A program made the translations under genes and the position numbers. This document shows positions 16,575-29,789 of a stretch of DNA of 64,000 bases, one piece after another. The stretch comes from Mycobacterium sp. 1274756.6 (GTDB lineage Bacteria; Actinomycetota; Actinomycetes; Mycobacteriales; Mycobacteriaceae): assembly GCF_001668625.1 (NCBI RefSeq), contig NZ_LZLJ01000049.1:56707-120706 (forward strand), given 5' to 3'. Position 1 is the first letter of the stretch. The number at the start of each line of letters is the position of its first letter. The notes beneath the pieces were generated by a model. That model made no database searches, was not told where the DNA came from, and worked only from the letters and a program-made list of their open reading frames with translations.

Positions 16575-17971
16575 CCGTCAACGACATCGGCTCGGCCGAG
16601 GATTTCCTTGCCGCCATCGACAAAACGATCAAGTACTTCAACGATGGCGACATCGTGGAAGGGACCATCGTCAAGGTTGACCGCGACGAAGTCCTGCTCG
16701 ACATCGGTTACAAGACCGAAGGTGTCATTCCGTCCCGCGAACTGTCGATCAAGCACGACGTCGACCCCCACGAGGTGGTGTCCGTCGGCGACGAGGTCGA
16801 AGCCCTGGTCCTCACCAAGGAGGACAAAGAGGGCCGGCTGATCCTGTCCAAGAAGCGCGCCCAGTACGAGCGCGCCTGGGGCACGATCGAGGAGCTCAAG
16901 GAGAAGGACGAGGCCGTCAAGGGCACCGTCATCGAGGTCGTCAAGGGCGGCCTGATCCTCGACATCGGGCTGCGCGGCTTCCTGCCCGCCTCGCTGGTCG
17001 AGATGCGCCGGGTCCGCGACCTGCAGCCCTACATCGGCCGGGAGCTCGAGGCCAAGATCATCGAGCTGGACAAGAACCGCAACAACGTGGTGCTCTCCCG
17101 CCGCGCCTGGCTGGAGCAGACCCAGTCCGAGGTGCGCAGCGAGTTCCTCAACCACCTGCAGAAGGGCGCCATCCGCAAGGGTGTGGTGTCCTCGATCGTC
17201 AACTTCGGCGCCTTCGTCGACCTGGGCGGGGTGGACGGCCTGGTGCACGTCTCCGAGCTGTCCTGGAAGCACATCGACCACCCGTCGGAGGTGGTGTCGG
17301 TCGGCGACGAGGTCACCGTCGAGGTGCTCGACGTGGACATGGACCGCGAGCGGGTGTCGCTGAGCCTCAAGGCTACCCAGGAAGACCCGTGGCGGCACTT
17401 CGCCCGCACCCACGCGATCGGCCAGATCGTGCCGGGCAAGGTCACCAAGCTGGTGCCGTTCGGTGCGTTCGTCCGGGTCGAGGAGGGCATCGAGGGCCTG
17501 GTGCACATCTCCGAGCTCTCCGAGCAGCACGTCGAGGTGCCCGATCAGGTGGTCTCGGTTGGCGACGACGCCATGGTCAAGGTCATCGACATCGACCTGG
17601 ACCGCCGGCGCATCTCGCTGAGCCTCAAGCAGGCCAACGAGGACTACACCGAGGAGTTCGACCCCTCCAAGTACGGCATGGCCGACAGCTACGACGAGCA
17701 GGGCAACTACATCTTCCCGGAGGGCTTCGACCCGGAGACCAACGAGTGGATGGAAGGCTTCGACACCCAGCGCGCCGAGTGGGAGGCCCGCTACGCCGAG
17801 GCGGAGCGCCGGCACAAGATGCACGCCGAGCAGATGGAGAAGTTCGCCAACGCCGAGCACCTCGACACCGAGCACCACGCCTCCACCTCCACCGGGGAGT
17901 CGGCGGGCGGGTCGCTGGCCAGTGACGAGCAACTCGCGGCGCTGCGGGAGAAGCTGGCCGGCAACGCCTAG
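16541..17971 (+). CDS. rpsA: 30S ribosomal protein S1
   Basis: A 476-residue S1 protein, close to the 481 of M. tuberculosis. It has four S1 RNA-binding repeats at about residues 35-105, 120-185, 205-275 and 290-360. The repeats are marked by GTIVKVDRDEVLLDIGYKTEG, GLRGFLPASLV, VVSSIVNFGAFVDLGGVDGLVHVSEL and VPFGAFVRVEEGIEGLVHISEL. A Glu-, His- and Ser-rich tail follows, ending ALREKLAGNA. It binds mRNA to the ribosome and may also bind tmRNA. No strong Shine-Dalgarno precedes the ATG, which is common for S1 because it is autoregulated. coaE follows after five bases. Confidence 0.98.
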   Translation: MPSPSVTSPQVAVNDIGSAEDFLAAIDKTIKYFNDGDIVEGTIVKVDRDEVLLDIGYKTEGVIPSRELSIKHDVDPHEVVSVGDEVEALVLTKEDKEGRLILSKKRAQYERAWGTIEELKEKDEAVKGTVIEVVKGGLILDIGLRGFLPASLVEMRRVRDLQPYIGRELEAKIIELDKNRNNVVLSRRAWLEQTQSEVRSEFLNHLQKGAIRKGVVSSIVNFGAFVDLGGVDGLVHVSELSWKHIDHPSEVVSVGDEVTVEVLDVDMDRERVSLSLKATQEDPWRHFARTHAIGQIVPGKVTKLVPFGAFVRVEEGIEGLVHISELSEQHVEVPDQVVSVGDDAMVKVIDIDLDRRRISLSLKQANEDYTEEFDPSKYGMADSYDEQGNYIFPEGFDPETNEWMEGFDTQRAEWEARYAEAERRHKMHAEQMEKFANAEHLDTEHHASTSTGESAGGSLASDEQLAALREKLAGNA

Positions 17972-17976
17972 CCGGC

Positions 17977-19140
17977 ATGCTGCGCATCGGTCTGACCGGC
18001 GGCATCGGCGCCGGTAAATCCACGGTGTCGGCCACCTTCCGGGACTGCGGCGGCATCATCGTCGACGGTGACGTGCTGGCCCGCGAGGTGGTCGAACCGG
18101 GCACCGAGGGTCTGGCGGCGCTGGTCGCCGAGTTCGGCGAGCAGATCCTGTTGCCCGGCGGGGCGCTGAACCGGCCCGCGCTGGCGAAGGTGGCGTTCGG
18201 CGACGACGCCAAACGGGCCCGGCTGAACCAGATCGTGCATCCGCTGGTGGCGCGGCGCCGCGCCGAGCTGATCGAGGCCGCCGACCCCGACGCGGTGATC
18301 ATCGAGGACATCCCACTGCTGGTGGAGTCCGGCATGGCGCCGCTGTTCCCGCTGGTCATCGTGGTGCACACCGACGCGGAGACCCGGGTGGCGCGGGTGA
18401 CCGAATCGCGTGGCATGGCGGAGGCCGACGCCCGGGCCCGGATCGCCGCGCAGGCCACCGACGAGCAGCGCCGCGCCGTCGCCGACGTCTGGCTGGACAA
18501 CTCCGGGACCCCGCGCCAGCTGGCCGACCGGGCGCGCGAGCTCTGGCACCAGCGGATCCTGCCGTTCGCCGACCACCTCGCCGCGGGCACCCCGGCGCCC
18601 GAACCGGACGCGGTGGTGGCCGCCGACCCGACCTGGGCCGACCAGGCGCAGCGGATCGTGGCCCGGCTGAACACCGCGTGCGGGCATCACGCGGTGCGCG
18701 TCGACCACGTCGGGCCCACCGCGGTGCCCGGCCGCGACGCCCCGGACGTCATCGACGTGCAGGTGACGGTGCGTTCGCTGGAAGTGGCCGACGATCTCGC
18801 CGGCGCGCTGGTCGCCGCCGGCTATCCGCGGGTGGCGGAGGTGGACAGCGATCCCGCCCTGCCCGGCGCGCGCAGCACGGTCGCCGCGCTCGACCGGGCC
18901 GGCGACGCCGGGAAGGACAACGCCTTGTGGCGCAAGCGGTTCCACGCCTCGGCCGATCCGGGCCGCGCCACCCGGGTGCATCTGCGGGTGGACGGCTGGC
19001 CCAACCAGCAGTTCGCGCTGCTGGCGGTGGACTGGCTGACCGCCAACCCCGACGAAGCGGCCGGGGCGAACCCCGGCGGTGACCTGGACGCCTACCGGCG
19101 GGCGTGGTCCTGGGCCGACGGCTCCGGCTGGGACTGCTGA
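17977..19140 (+). CDS. coaE: Dephospho-CoA kinase fused to a GrpB/UPF0157 domain
   Basis: A 387-residue protein. The N-terminal ~200 residues are dephospho-CoA kinase, the last step of coenzyme A synthesis (P-loop GLTGGIGAGKSTVS, DGDVLAREVVEPG, PLLVESG, and DNSGTPRQL near the lid end). The C-terminal half (about 210-385) is a GrpB/UPF0157 nucleotidyltransferase-fold domain with IVARLNTACGHHAVRVDHVGPTAVPGRDAPDVIDVQV. The same fusion occurs in M. tuberculosis Rv1631, where the extra domain is reported to help folding. It lies five bases after rpsA and probably shares its transcript. The 3' end overlaps the convergent secreted-protein gene by 49 bases. Confidence 0.95.
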   Translation: MLRIGLTGGIGAGKSTVSATFRDCGGIIVDGDVLAREVVEPGTEGLAALVAEFGEQILLPGGALNRPALAKVAFGDDAKRARLNQIVHPLVARRRAELIEAADPDAVIIEDIPLLVESGMAPLFPLVIVVHTDAETRVARVTESRGMAEADARARIAAQATDEQRRAVADVWLDNSGTPRQLADRARELWHQRILPFADHLAAGTPAPEPDAVVAADPTWADQAQRIVARLNTACGHHAVRVDHVGPTAVPGRDAPDVIDVQVTVRSLEVADDLAGALVAAGYPRVAEVDSDPALPGARSTVAALDRAGDAGKDNALWRKRFHASADPGRATRVHLRVDGWPNQQFALLAVDWLTANPDEAAGANPGGDLDAYRRAWSWADGSGWDC

Positions 19141-19586
19141 GGCTCGGCCGGCGGCTGAGCCGGGCCGGCGCAGGACAGCGTCCCGGCATCCGGGTCGTCG
19201 GCGCCGGGCGCGGTAGTGACGAACTCGGTGCGCTGCACCGCGACCACGTCGTCGACGGTGATCTGGCAGAACACGTTCGCCGAGTACGGCCACTGCAACC
19301 GGACCTGCAGGGCGGCGTCGGCCGGGTCGGCGAGCACGGTCTGCGCCTCGAACTCCCGGCCCGGCAGCGCGCTCAACGGCGCCTCGTTGGTCTGCCCGTC
19401 CTGGGTGCGGAAGGTCGCCTGCCCGCCCGGGGCCACTCCGTCGATGCGCGCGGTGTAGGTGATGTTGTGCAGTTCGGGCTCGGTCGGCGGCTCGGTCTCG
19501 GTCGGGTCGGCGAGGGCGGCCGGCGCGGTCACCGCGGCGAGCAGCGCGGCCGCACAGCCCAGCCCGATACGGGTGGTGGCGTTCAC
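19092..19586 (-). CDS. Putative secreted protein of unknown function
   Basis: A 164-residue protein with a typical Sec signal peptide: a short basic start, the hydrophobic run IGLGCAAALLAAVTAPAALA and a likely cut after ALA near residue 26. The mature part begins with a Glu/Pro/Thr-rich stretch, then a compact beta-rich region with two cysteines (VFCQITVDD and TLSCAGP, probably one disulfide), and ends in a Gln/Pro-rich tail. No family is recognised. The GTG start follows TAGGGT by seven bases (19594-19599). It is convergent with coaE and lies just downstream of the DUF402 gene, although it has its own promoter. Confidence 0.75.
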   Translation of the reverse strand: MNATTRIGLGCAAALLAAVTAPAALADPTETEPPTEPELHNITYTARIDGVAPGGQATFRTQDGQTNEAPLSALPGREFEAQTVLADPADAALQVRLQWPYSANVFCQITVDDVVAVQRTEFVTTAPGADDPDAGTLSCAGPAQPPAEPQQSQPEPSAQDHARR

Positions 19587-19593
19587 AGAGCCG

Positions 19594-19599
19594 ACCCTA
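19594..19599 (-). promoter_or_regulatory. Leaderless -10 element of the secreted-protein gene
   Basis: On the minus strand TAGGGT, then seven bases, then GTG at 19586. It sits at the 3' end of the DUF402 gene. Confidence 0.45.
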
Positions 19600-20103
19600 C
19601 AAGCCGGGCCACTCCAGCTCCATCCCGTATCCGGACAGCCAACGGTGCAGGTCGTAGCCGTTGCGGGCCAGGCCGTCGACCGCGGTGACAGCGCGGCGCA
19701 CCGCCCGGTCGGCGTCCTCGGGCGCCAGCAGCCCGTCCCGCACGGCGGCCATCAACTCGTCGGTGTCGGCGATCCGCACCTCCCGGCCGGTGCGCAGCAC
19801 CAGGTCGAGGTAGTGGTCGACCGAACGCCACACCGTCGGGCCGGGCAGGTACTCCCCGACGTCGAGGTAGAAGTCCTGGTCCTGTTCGTGGCCGGGGTTG
19901 AAGTGGAAGACGGTGACCCGCAGCCCCAGCTCGGGCAGCAGCCAGGACTGCAGGTAGTGGAACTGGGCGCGGCCGGGGGTGGGCCGGGCCAGGTAGAGGC
20001 CCCACGGGCGCCGCGCGTAGACGTCGACGGCCCGGACGACGCCCTTGGGGTCGGTGTTGGTCCCGGCGGTCAGGTCGAAGGTCTCGCGTTTGGGCGGGTG
20101 GAT
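19597..20103 (-). CDS. DUF402 family protein (Rv1632c-like) with an apparent ATC initiation codon
   Basis: A 168-residue reading frame beginning [20 protein letters not shown], with [20 protein letters not shown] and [14 protein letters not shown]. The end is [24 protein letters not shown]. This is the full DUF402 layout of nucleotide-phosphatase-like proteins. There is no ATG, GTG or TTG before the conserved N-terminus. An in-frame TAG at 20113-20115 is followed by only three codons and then ATC CAC CCG, where relatives have Met-His-Pro. TAGGCT lies exactly six bases before the ATC. The only standard in-frame start, a GTG at 19833, would remove half the domain. Translation from ATC, a start-codon mutation or a sequencing error are the options. 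Confidence 0.7.
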   Translation of the reverse strand: MHPPKRETFDLTAGTNTDPKGVVRAVDVYARRPWGLYLARPTPGRAQFHYLQSWLLPELGLRVTVFHFNPGHEQDQDFYLDVGEYLPGPTVWRSVDHYLDLVLRTGREVRIADTDELMAAVRDGLLAPEDADRAVRRAVTAVDGLARNGYDLHRWLSGYGMELEWPGL

Positions 20104-20109
20104 GGGGGC

Positions 20110-20115
20110 AGCCTA
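20110..20115 (-). promoter_or_regulatory. Leaderless -10 element of the DUF402 gene
   Basis: On the minus strand TAGGCT with a six-base gap to the ATC at 20103. It places the transcript start at that codon. Confidence 0.45.
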
Positions 20116-20166
20116 TCCCGCGGCCCGCGGCGACCTGGGCAAACCGGACTCGTCGGTGGTGACGTT

Positions 20167-20172
20167 TACCCT
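20167..20172 (+). promoter_or_regulatory. Leaderless -10 element of uvrB
   Basis: TACCCT followed by seven bases and the ATG at 20180. No Shine-Dalgarno is present. Confidence 0.45.
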
Positions 20173-20179
20173 GGTGGCC

Positions 20180-22347
<2,168 letters not shown>

Positions 22348-22351
<4 letters not shown>

Positions 22352-23760
22352 CCCGCACCGACACGCCCACCGACACCCACCCCGACATCACGGCCGGCAG
22401 CTGGCGCACGCTGCTGGGCCCCCGGTACCTGGGCACCGCCGTCCTGCTCGCCGGCGGGGTGGCGCTGTGCGCCACCAACGAGTTCCTCACCATCAGCCTG
22501 CTGCCCAGCACCGTCGCCGAGATCGGTGGGGGCCGGCTCTACGCCTGGGTGACGACGCTGTACCTGGTCGGCTCGGTGGCGGCGGCGACCACGGTCTCGG
22601 CGCTGCTGCGCCGGGTCGGCGCCCGGTGGGCGTTTTTGGCTGGGCTGGCCGTGTTCGCCGCGGGCAGCCTGGTCTGCGCGGCCGCACCGACCATGGCGGT
22701 GCTGCTGGCCGGCCGCACGGTGCAGGGCGCCGCCGGAGGCCTGCTGGCCGGCCTGGGGTACGCCCTGATCAACGTCGCGCTCCCACGCTCGCTGTGGACC
22801 CGGGCGTCGGCGCTGGTCTCGGCGATGTGGGGGGTGGCGACGGTGGCCGGTCCCGCCGCCGGCGGCCTGTTCGCCCAGTTCGGGTTGTGGCGGTGGGCGT
22901 TCGTGACGATGGTGGCGGCGACCGCGGCGATGGCGGTGCTGGTCCCGCTGGTGTTGCCCGCCGGGCGGGCGGCCACCGCGGCCGCGCCGGCCCGGATCCC
23001 GGTGTGGTCGCTGCTGTTGCTCGGGGTGGCCGCCCTGGTGATCAGCGTCGCCGAGCTGCCGCGCCGCGGCGCGGTCACCGCGGGACTGCTGGCGGTCGGC
23101 GCCGCGCTGATCGCGCTGTTCGTGGTGGTCGACCGGCGCCGGCCCGCGGCGGTGTTGCCGCCGAGCACGTTCGGCGCCGGCCCGCTGCGGTGGGTGTATC
23201 TGACCATGGCGGTGCTGATGAGCGCGGTGATGGTCGAGATGTACGTGCCGCTGTTCGGGCAGCGGCTGGGGCAGCTGACGCCGGTCGCCGCCGGGTTCCT
23301 GGGGGCCTCGCTGGCGATCGGGTGGACGGTCAGCGAGGTGGTCAGCGCCTCGCTGCGCCGCAGCCGGACCATCGCCGCGGTGGTGGCCGCGGCACCGCCG
23401 GTGGTGGCCGTCGGCCTGACCGTCGCGGCGTTCACCCGGGTCGACGGCGCCCCGGCGCGGCTGGTGACGGTGTGGGCGGCGGCGCTGCTGCTGGCCGGCG
23501 TCGGGATCGGCGCGGCCTGGCCGCACCTGTCGGCGTGGGCGATGAGCTGTGTGGACGATCCCGCCGAAGGCGCGACCGCCGCCGCGGCGATCAACACCGT
23601 GCAGTTGATCGCCGGGGCGTTCGGGGCGGGCCTGGCCGGCGTGGTGGTCAACAATGCCGGCACGGAGGCGGCCGCGGCCCGCTGGCTGTTCGCGATGTTC
23701 GCCGCGTTGGCGGCCGCCGGGGGTCTGGCGTCGGTGCGGGCCGCCCGGGCGGCGCGCTGA
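22348..23760 (+). CDS. MFS transporter (Rv1634-like)
   Basis: A 470-residue drug/proton antiporter-like permease with about 12-14 hydrophobic helices. Family hallmarks are [19 protein letters not shown] in helix 1, [25 protein letters not shown] and the antiporter motif region [27 protein letters not shown]. It is the counterpart of Rv1634. The GTG start overlaps the uvrB stop (GTGA), so uvrB and the transporter are co-translated, an order also found in M. tuberculosis. The substrate is not known and any role in drug export is inference. Confidence 0.9.
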
Positions 23761-23940
23761 CGCCCGGTGGCGGCGATCACTGTCGGCAAGCTCACGTCGC
23801 GGTGTTTGCGCCGCTGAGAGGGGTCGCGGCCGGCAGCCCGGGCGACGCGGTGTCGCCAATAGCGCCCCCGCGGGCGGCCGGAGGCGCTAATCTCGCGGTG
23901 GCTTGGCTTCTGACCTGTTTTGGATAACTGGAGGGTATGG

Positions 23941-24387
23941 ATGAGCGGTTACAAGACCGTGGTGGTCGGCACCGACGGCTCCGATTCGTCGCTGCGCGCG
24001 GTCGAGCGCGCCGGAGCGCTCGCATCCGGGCCGGAGTCGCGGCTGATCGTGGCGACCGCCTACTTCCCGACATCCGGTGACGCCCGGGCCGCCGACGTGC
24101 TCGGCGAAGAGGGCTACAAGGTGTCCGGCAACGCCCCGGTCTACGACATCCTGCGGGAAGCCGAGACCCGGGCCCGCAACGCCGGCGCTACCAACATCGA
24201 GCAGCGCTCGGTGGAGGGCGCCCCGGTGGACGCGCTGGTCGACCTGGCCCACGAGGTCAAGGCGGACCTGCTGGTGGTCGGCGACGTGGGGCTGAGCACC
24301 ATCGCCGGCCGGCTGCTGGGTTCGGTGCCGGCCAACGTGGCGCGCCGGGCCAAGCTGGACGTGCTCATCGTGCACACCACCAGCTGA
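23941..24387 (+). CDS. Universal stress protein, Rv1636-like cAMP-binding USP
   Basis: A 148-residue single-domain universal stress protein. The start MSGYKTVVVGTDGSDSSLRAVERA matches Rv1636, and the nucleotide loop GDVGLSTIAGRLLGSVPANVARRAKLDVLIVH is complete. Rv1636 is known to bind cAMP better than ATP, so this protein may buffer the second messenger made by the two cyclases in the window. GGAGG seven bases before ATG 23941 decides the start. The 180-base gap upstream (23761-23940) holds no gene. In M. tuberculosis the ManLAM-capping gene Rv1635c lies there. Confidence 0.92.
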   Translation: MSGYKTVVVGTDGSDSSLRAVERAGALASGPESRLIVATAYFPTSGDARAADVLGEEGYKVSGNAPVYDILREAETRARNAGATNIEQRSVEGAPVDALVDLAHEVKADLLVVGDVGLSTIAGRLLGSVPANVARRAKLDVLIVHTTS

Positions 24388-24397
24388 GCCGGCTGCG

Positions 24398-25075
24398 CTA
24401 CCAGCCGCGTTCCCGCCACTCCGCCAGGTGCGGGCGTTCGGCGCCCAGGGTGGTGTCGTCGCCGTGGCCGGGATAGACCACGGTGGAATCCGCGTAGACG
24501 TCGAACAGGTGGGTCTGCACGTCGCCGAGCAGCTGCTCGAAGGCGCCCGGCTCCCAGGTTTTGCCGACGCCGCCCGGGAACAGGCAGTCCCCGGTGAACA
24601 GCTGGGTCACCCCGCCGGCCGGGTCGCCGCTCAGCGCCAGCGCCACCGAGCCGGGGGTGTGGCCGCGCAGGTGGATGACGTCGAACACCAGCTCGCCGAT
24701 GGTGATGGTGTCGCCGTCGGCCAGGAACCGGTCCGGGCGCAGCGGCAGCGGCTCGGCGTCGATCTGGTGGGCGGCGGTGGGGGCGCCGGTCGCCGCGGCT
24801 ACCGCCTCCAGCGCCTGCCAGTGGTCGAAGTGCTGGTGGGTGGTGACGATCAGCACCACCTCGGGGGCATGCTGTTCGATCAGTGCGGTGAGCAGGTCGG
24901 CGTCGTTGGCGGCGTCGATGAGCAGGGTCTTGCCGGTCGCGGTGCAGGTCACCAGGTAGGCGTTGTTGTCCATCGGCCCGACCGAGGCCTTGATGATCGT
25001 CGCGCCGGGCAGGGTGCGGCGCGCGGCGGTGCCGGGCTCGACATGACCGGTGTAGGTGTCGTCCAAGGCTGTCAT
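24398..25075 (-). CDS. Metallo-beta-lactamase fold hydrolase (Rv1637c-like, glyoxalase II type)
   Basis: A 225-residue MBL-fold enzyme. The zinc motif THQHFDHW (two His, Asp, His) is followed by GHTPGSVALAL, FTGDCLFPGGVGKTW and VYPGHGDDTTLGAERPHLAEW, the pattern of glyoxalase II-like and persulfide or thioester hydrolases. The substrate could be a mycothiol thioester, but this is only inferred from the family. ATG 25075 was chosen. ATG-less longer variants reach a GTG at 25084. It is convergent with the usp gene across 10 bases and divergent from uvrA across 59 bases. Confidence 0.9.
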   Translation of the reverse strand: MTALDDTYTGHVEPGTAARRTLPGATIIKASVGPMDNNAYLVTCTATGKTLLIDAANDADLLTALIEQHAPEVVLIVTTHQHFDHWQALEAVAAATGAPTAAHQIDAEPLPLRPDRFLADGDTITIGELVFDVIHLRGHTPGSVALALSGDPAGGVTQLFTGDCLFPGGVGKTWEPGAFEQLLGDVQTHLFDVYADSTVVYPGHGDDTTLGAERPHLAEWRERGW

Positions 25076-25134
25076 AACTGCCACCGTACTGGCCGCGACC
25101 AGGGCTGTCGGAGGTGCCGCATAACATGGGTGCG

Positions 25135-28041
<2,907 letters not shown>

Positions 28042-28068
28042 GGTCGGCCGGCGACCCGCGCCCCGGGG

Positions 28069-28509
28069 TTACCCGGCGGCCGGCCCGCGGCGCCGGTAAT
28101 AGCGGACCATCAACGCCCAGTAGCCCAGCGTCACCGCCATCGACACCGCGGTGGCCAGCACCATCGGCCGGGGCCGCCGGCGCCACGCCGCGATGACCGC
28201 GGCCGCCAACGCCAGCCCGCCCGCGGTGTTCACCGCCAGCGCGAGGTCGCGGGGCCGGTCGACGATCCACTGCTCCTCGCCCAGCATCGCCCGGGTCGAC
28301 CACGCCGACCGGTCCCGCGGCCGCGGGAAGACCACCGGGTTCAGGGCGAACCAGACCGCCACCAGACCGGCATCCCGCCACCGCCGGCTCCACACCGGCA
28401 GCAGCACCAGCGGCGTCGTCGCCCATCTGCTCCACGCGCTCCACGGGCTGGCGTGCCGGGCGAACACCGCCCGCCGCAGCCCGGCGAGCCGGCTCACCGA
28501 GTCCGCCAT
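28069..28509 (-). CDS. Small membrane protein (possibly DUF6653-like)
   Basis: A 146-residue protein with the motif FARHASPWSAWSRWATTPLVLLPVWS, then three hydrophobic helices and a basic end YRRRGPAAG. HASPWSxWxR and FALNPVVFPRPRD recall a group of small actinobacterial membrane proteins (DUF6653-like, from memory). The function is unknown. The start ATG at 28509 overlaps the end of the esterase gene by 16 bases, so it is the last gene of the lysX-esterase-membrane protein operon. The longer open frames through this stretch are shadows. Confidence 0.7.
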   Translation of the reverse strand: MADSVSRLAGLRRAVFARHASPWSAWSRWATTPLVLLPVWSRRWRDAGLVAVWFALNPVVFPRPRDRSAWSTRAMLGEEQWIVDRPRDLALAVNTAGGLALAAAVIAAWRRRPRPMVLATAVSMAVTLGYWALMVRYYRRRGPAAG

Positions 28510-29789
28510 GGCGGCAACGGTATCCGAGCCACCCCCGGGGTGCCCAGCCGTCCGGCCAGCCACGGCAGCGCCGTCCGGAACGCCTGGGCGGCATACGGCC
28601 AGTCGTGATGGCCGGGCTGCACGACGACGGCGCAGTCGATGCCGTGCGCGCGACCCAGCGTGCACAGGTCCTCCGCGGCCCGGGTCTGGTCGGCGTTGCC
28701 GCCGGGCACGGTGAACCAGCCGGCCACGTCGCGGTAGCGGCCGTGCCGGGCGATCACGGTGGCCGGGTCGAAGTCCGCCCACGCGTCGGCGTCGCCGCCG
28801 AACAGCCGGTCGATGGTCTGCTCGCGGGTGCCGCTGTTGGGGCCGCGGTCGCCGGCGATGTCGACGAACGCGCTGAACCGGTCGGGGTGCATCACGGTCA
28901 GGTTCAGCGCGCAGGTGCCGCCCATCGACCAGCCGGCCACTCCCCAGTGCGCCCGGTCGGCGCTGACCGCGAACTCCTCGACCAGGAACGGCAGGACGTC
29001 GTCGGTGAGGTGGTCGGCGGCGTTGCCGCGCGGGCCGTTGACGCATTCGGTGTCGGTGTTGAACGAACCGCCGGAGTCGACGAACACCAGCACCGGGGCG
29101 TTGCCGTCGTGCGCGGCGACGAAGCCGTCCAGGGTCGCCACGGCGTCCCCGGCGCGCAGCCAGTCGGCCGGGGTGTTGAACTCGCCGCCGATCATCATCA
29201 CCACCGGCAGCGCCGGTCGCGGGCTGGTGAACCAGGCCGGCGGCAGATAGACGAGTTCGCCGCGGTGCTTGAACCCCGACGCGGTGGCCGGGATCTGGAC
29301 CGGCACCACCACGCCGGTGCGGGGGACCGTGCCGGTCGCGGCCATCGCCTCGGCGGTGGCCCGGTCGGTCTGGCCGGGCAGCGGACCGGAGGTCAGCTGG
29401 TTGACGGCGGTCTGCACGGTGGGGAAGTAGCCCACCCAGCGGTTCAGCGCCAGCAGCGCGCCGAGCAGGCACAGCGGCACGGCCAGCAGCGCCAGCACCC
29501 GGCGCCACCATCGCGCGCCGCGCCAGCCGGTCACCGCGGCGACGGCCGCCAGCCCGGTCAGCGCGATCCAAACCCACAGCCCGGCCGGGGCGGGGTCCTC
29601 GGCCAGCCCGGCCACCGCGAGGTAGCCGTAGACGCCGCCGGCCGCGGCGAGCCCGACCAGGGCGGCCACCGGCAGCACGCGGCGCCGCCAGCGGCGGGTC
29701 CGCCAGCCGAGCGCCACCAGCAGCACCGTCGCCGCCGCCGTCTGCACGGTCAGCGGCAGCCAGCCGTGCATCAGCGAGGTGTGCCCCAT
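28494..29789 (-). CDS. Membrane-anchored esterase D-type hydrolase (Rv1639c-like)
   Basis: A 431-residue protein. About four membrane helices occupy residues 5-130. An extracytoplasmic alpha/beta-hydrolase of the antigen 85/esterase D type follows: GELVYLPPAWFTSPRPALPVVMMIGG, the nucleophile in WGVAGWSMGGTCALN and the histidine in VVVQPGHHDWPYAAQAF. It is equivalent to Rv1639c. The ATG overlaps the stop of lysX by one base (TGATG), which indicates coupled expression. That suggests a shared role in the cell envelope, for example handling lysinylated lipids, but the link is inferred only from position. Confidence 0.85.
   Translation of the reverse strand: MGHTSLMHGWLPLTVQTAAATVLLVALGWRTRRWRRRVLPVAALVGLAAAGGVYGYLAVAGLAEDPAPAGLWVWIALTGLAAVAAVTGWRGARWWRRVLALLAVPLCLLGALLALNRWVGYFPTVQTAVNQLTSGPLPGQTDRATAEAMAATGTVPRTGVVVPVQIPATASGFKHRGELVYLPPAWFTSPRPALPVVMMIGGEFNTPADWLRAGDAVATLDGFVAAHDGNAPVLVFVDSGGSFNTDTECVNGPRGNAADHLTDDVLPFLVEEFAVSADRAHWGVAGWSMGGTCALNLTVMHPDRFSAFVDIAGDRGPNSGTREQTIDRLFGGDADAWADFDPATVIARHGRYRDVAGWFTVPGGNADQTRAAEDLCTLGRAHGIDCAVVVQPGHHDWPYAAQAFRTALPWLAGRLGTPGVARIPLPPWRTR

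Noticed and set aside
28069..29577. A 502-codon minus-strand frame covering the esterase and the small membrane protein
   Set aside because: Only its last 146 codons are membrane-protein-like. The rest is an off-frame reading of the esterase gene.
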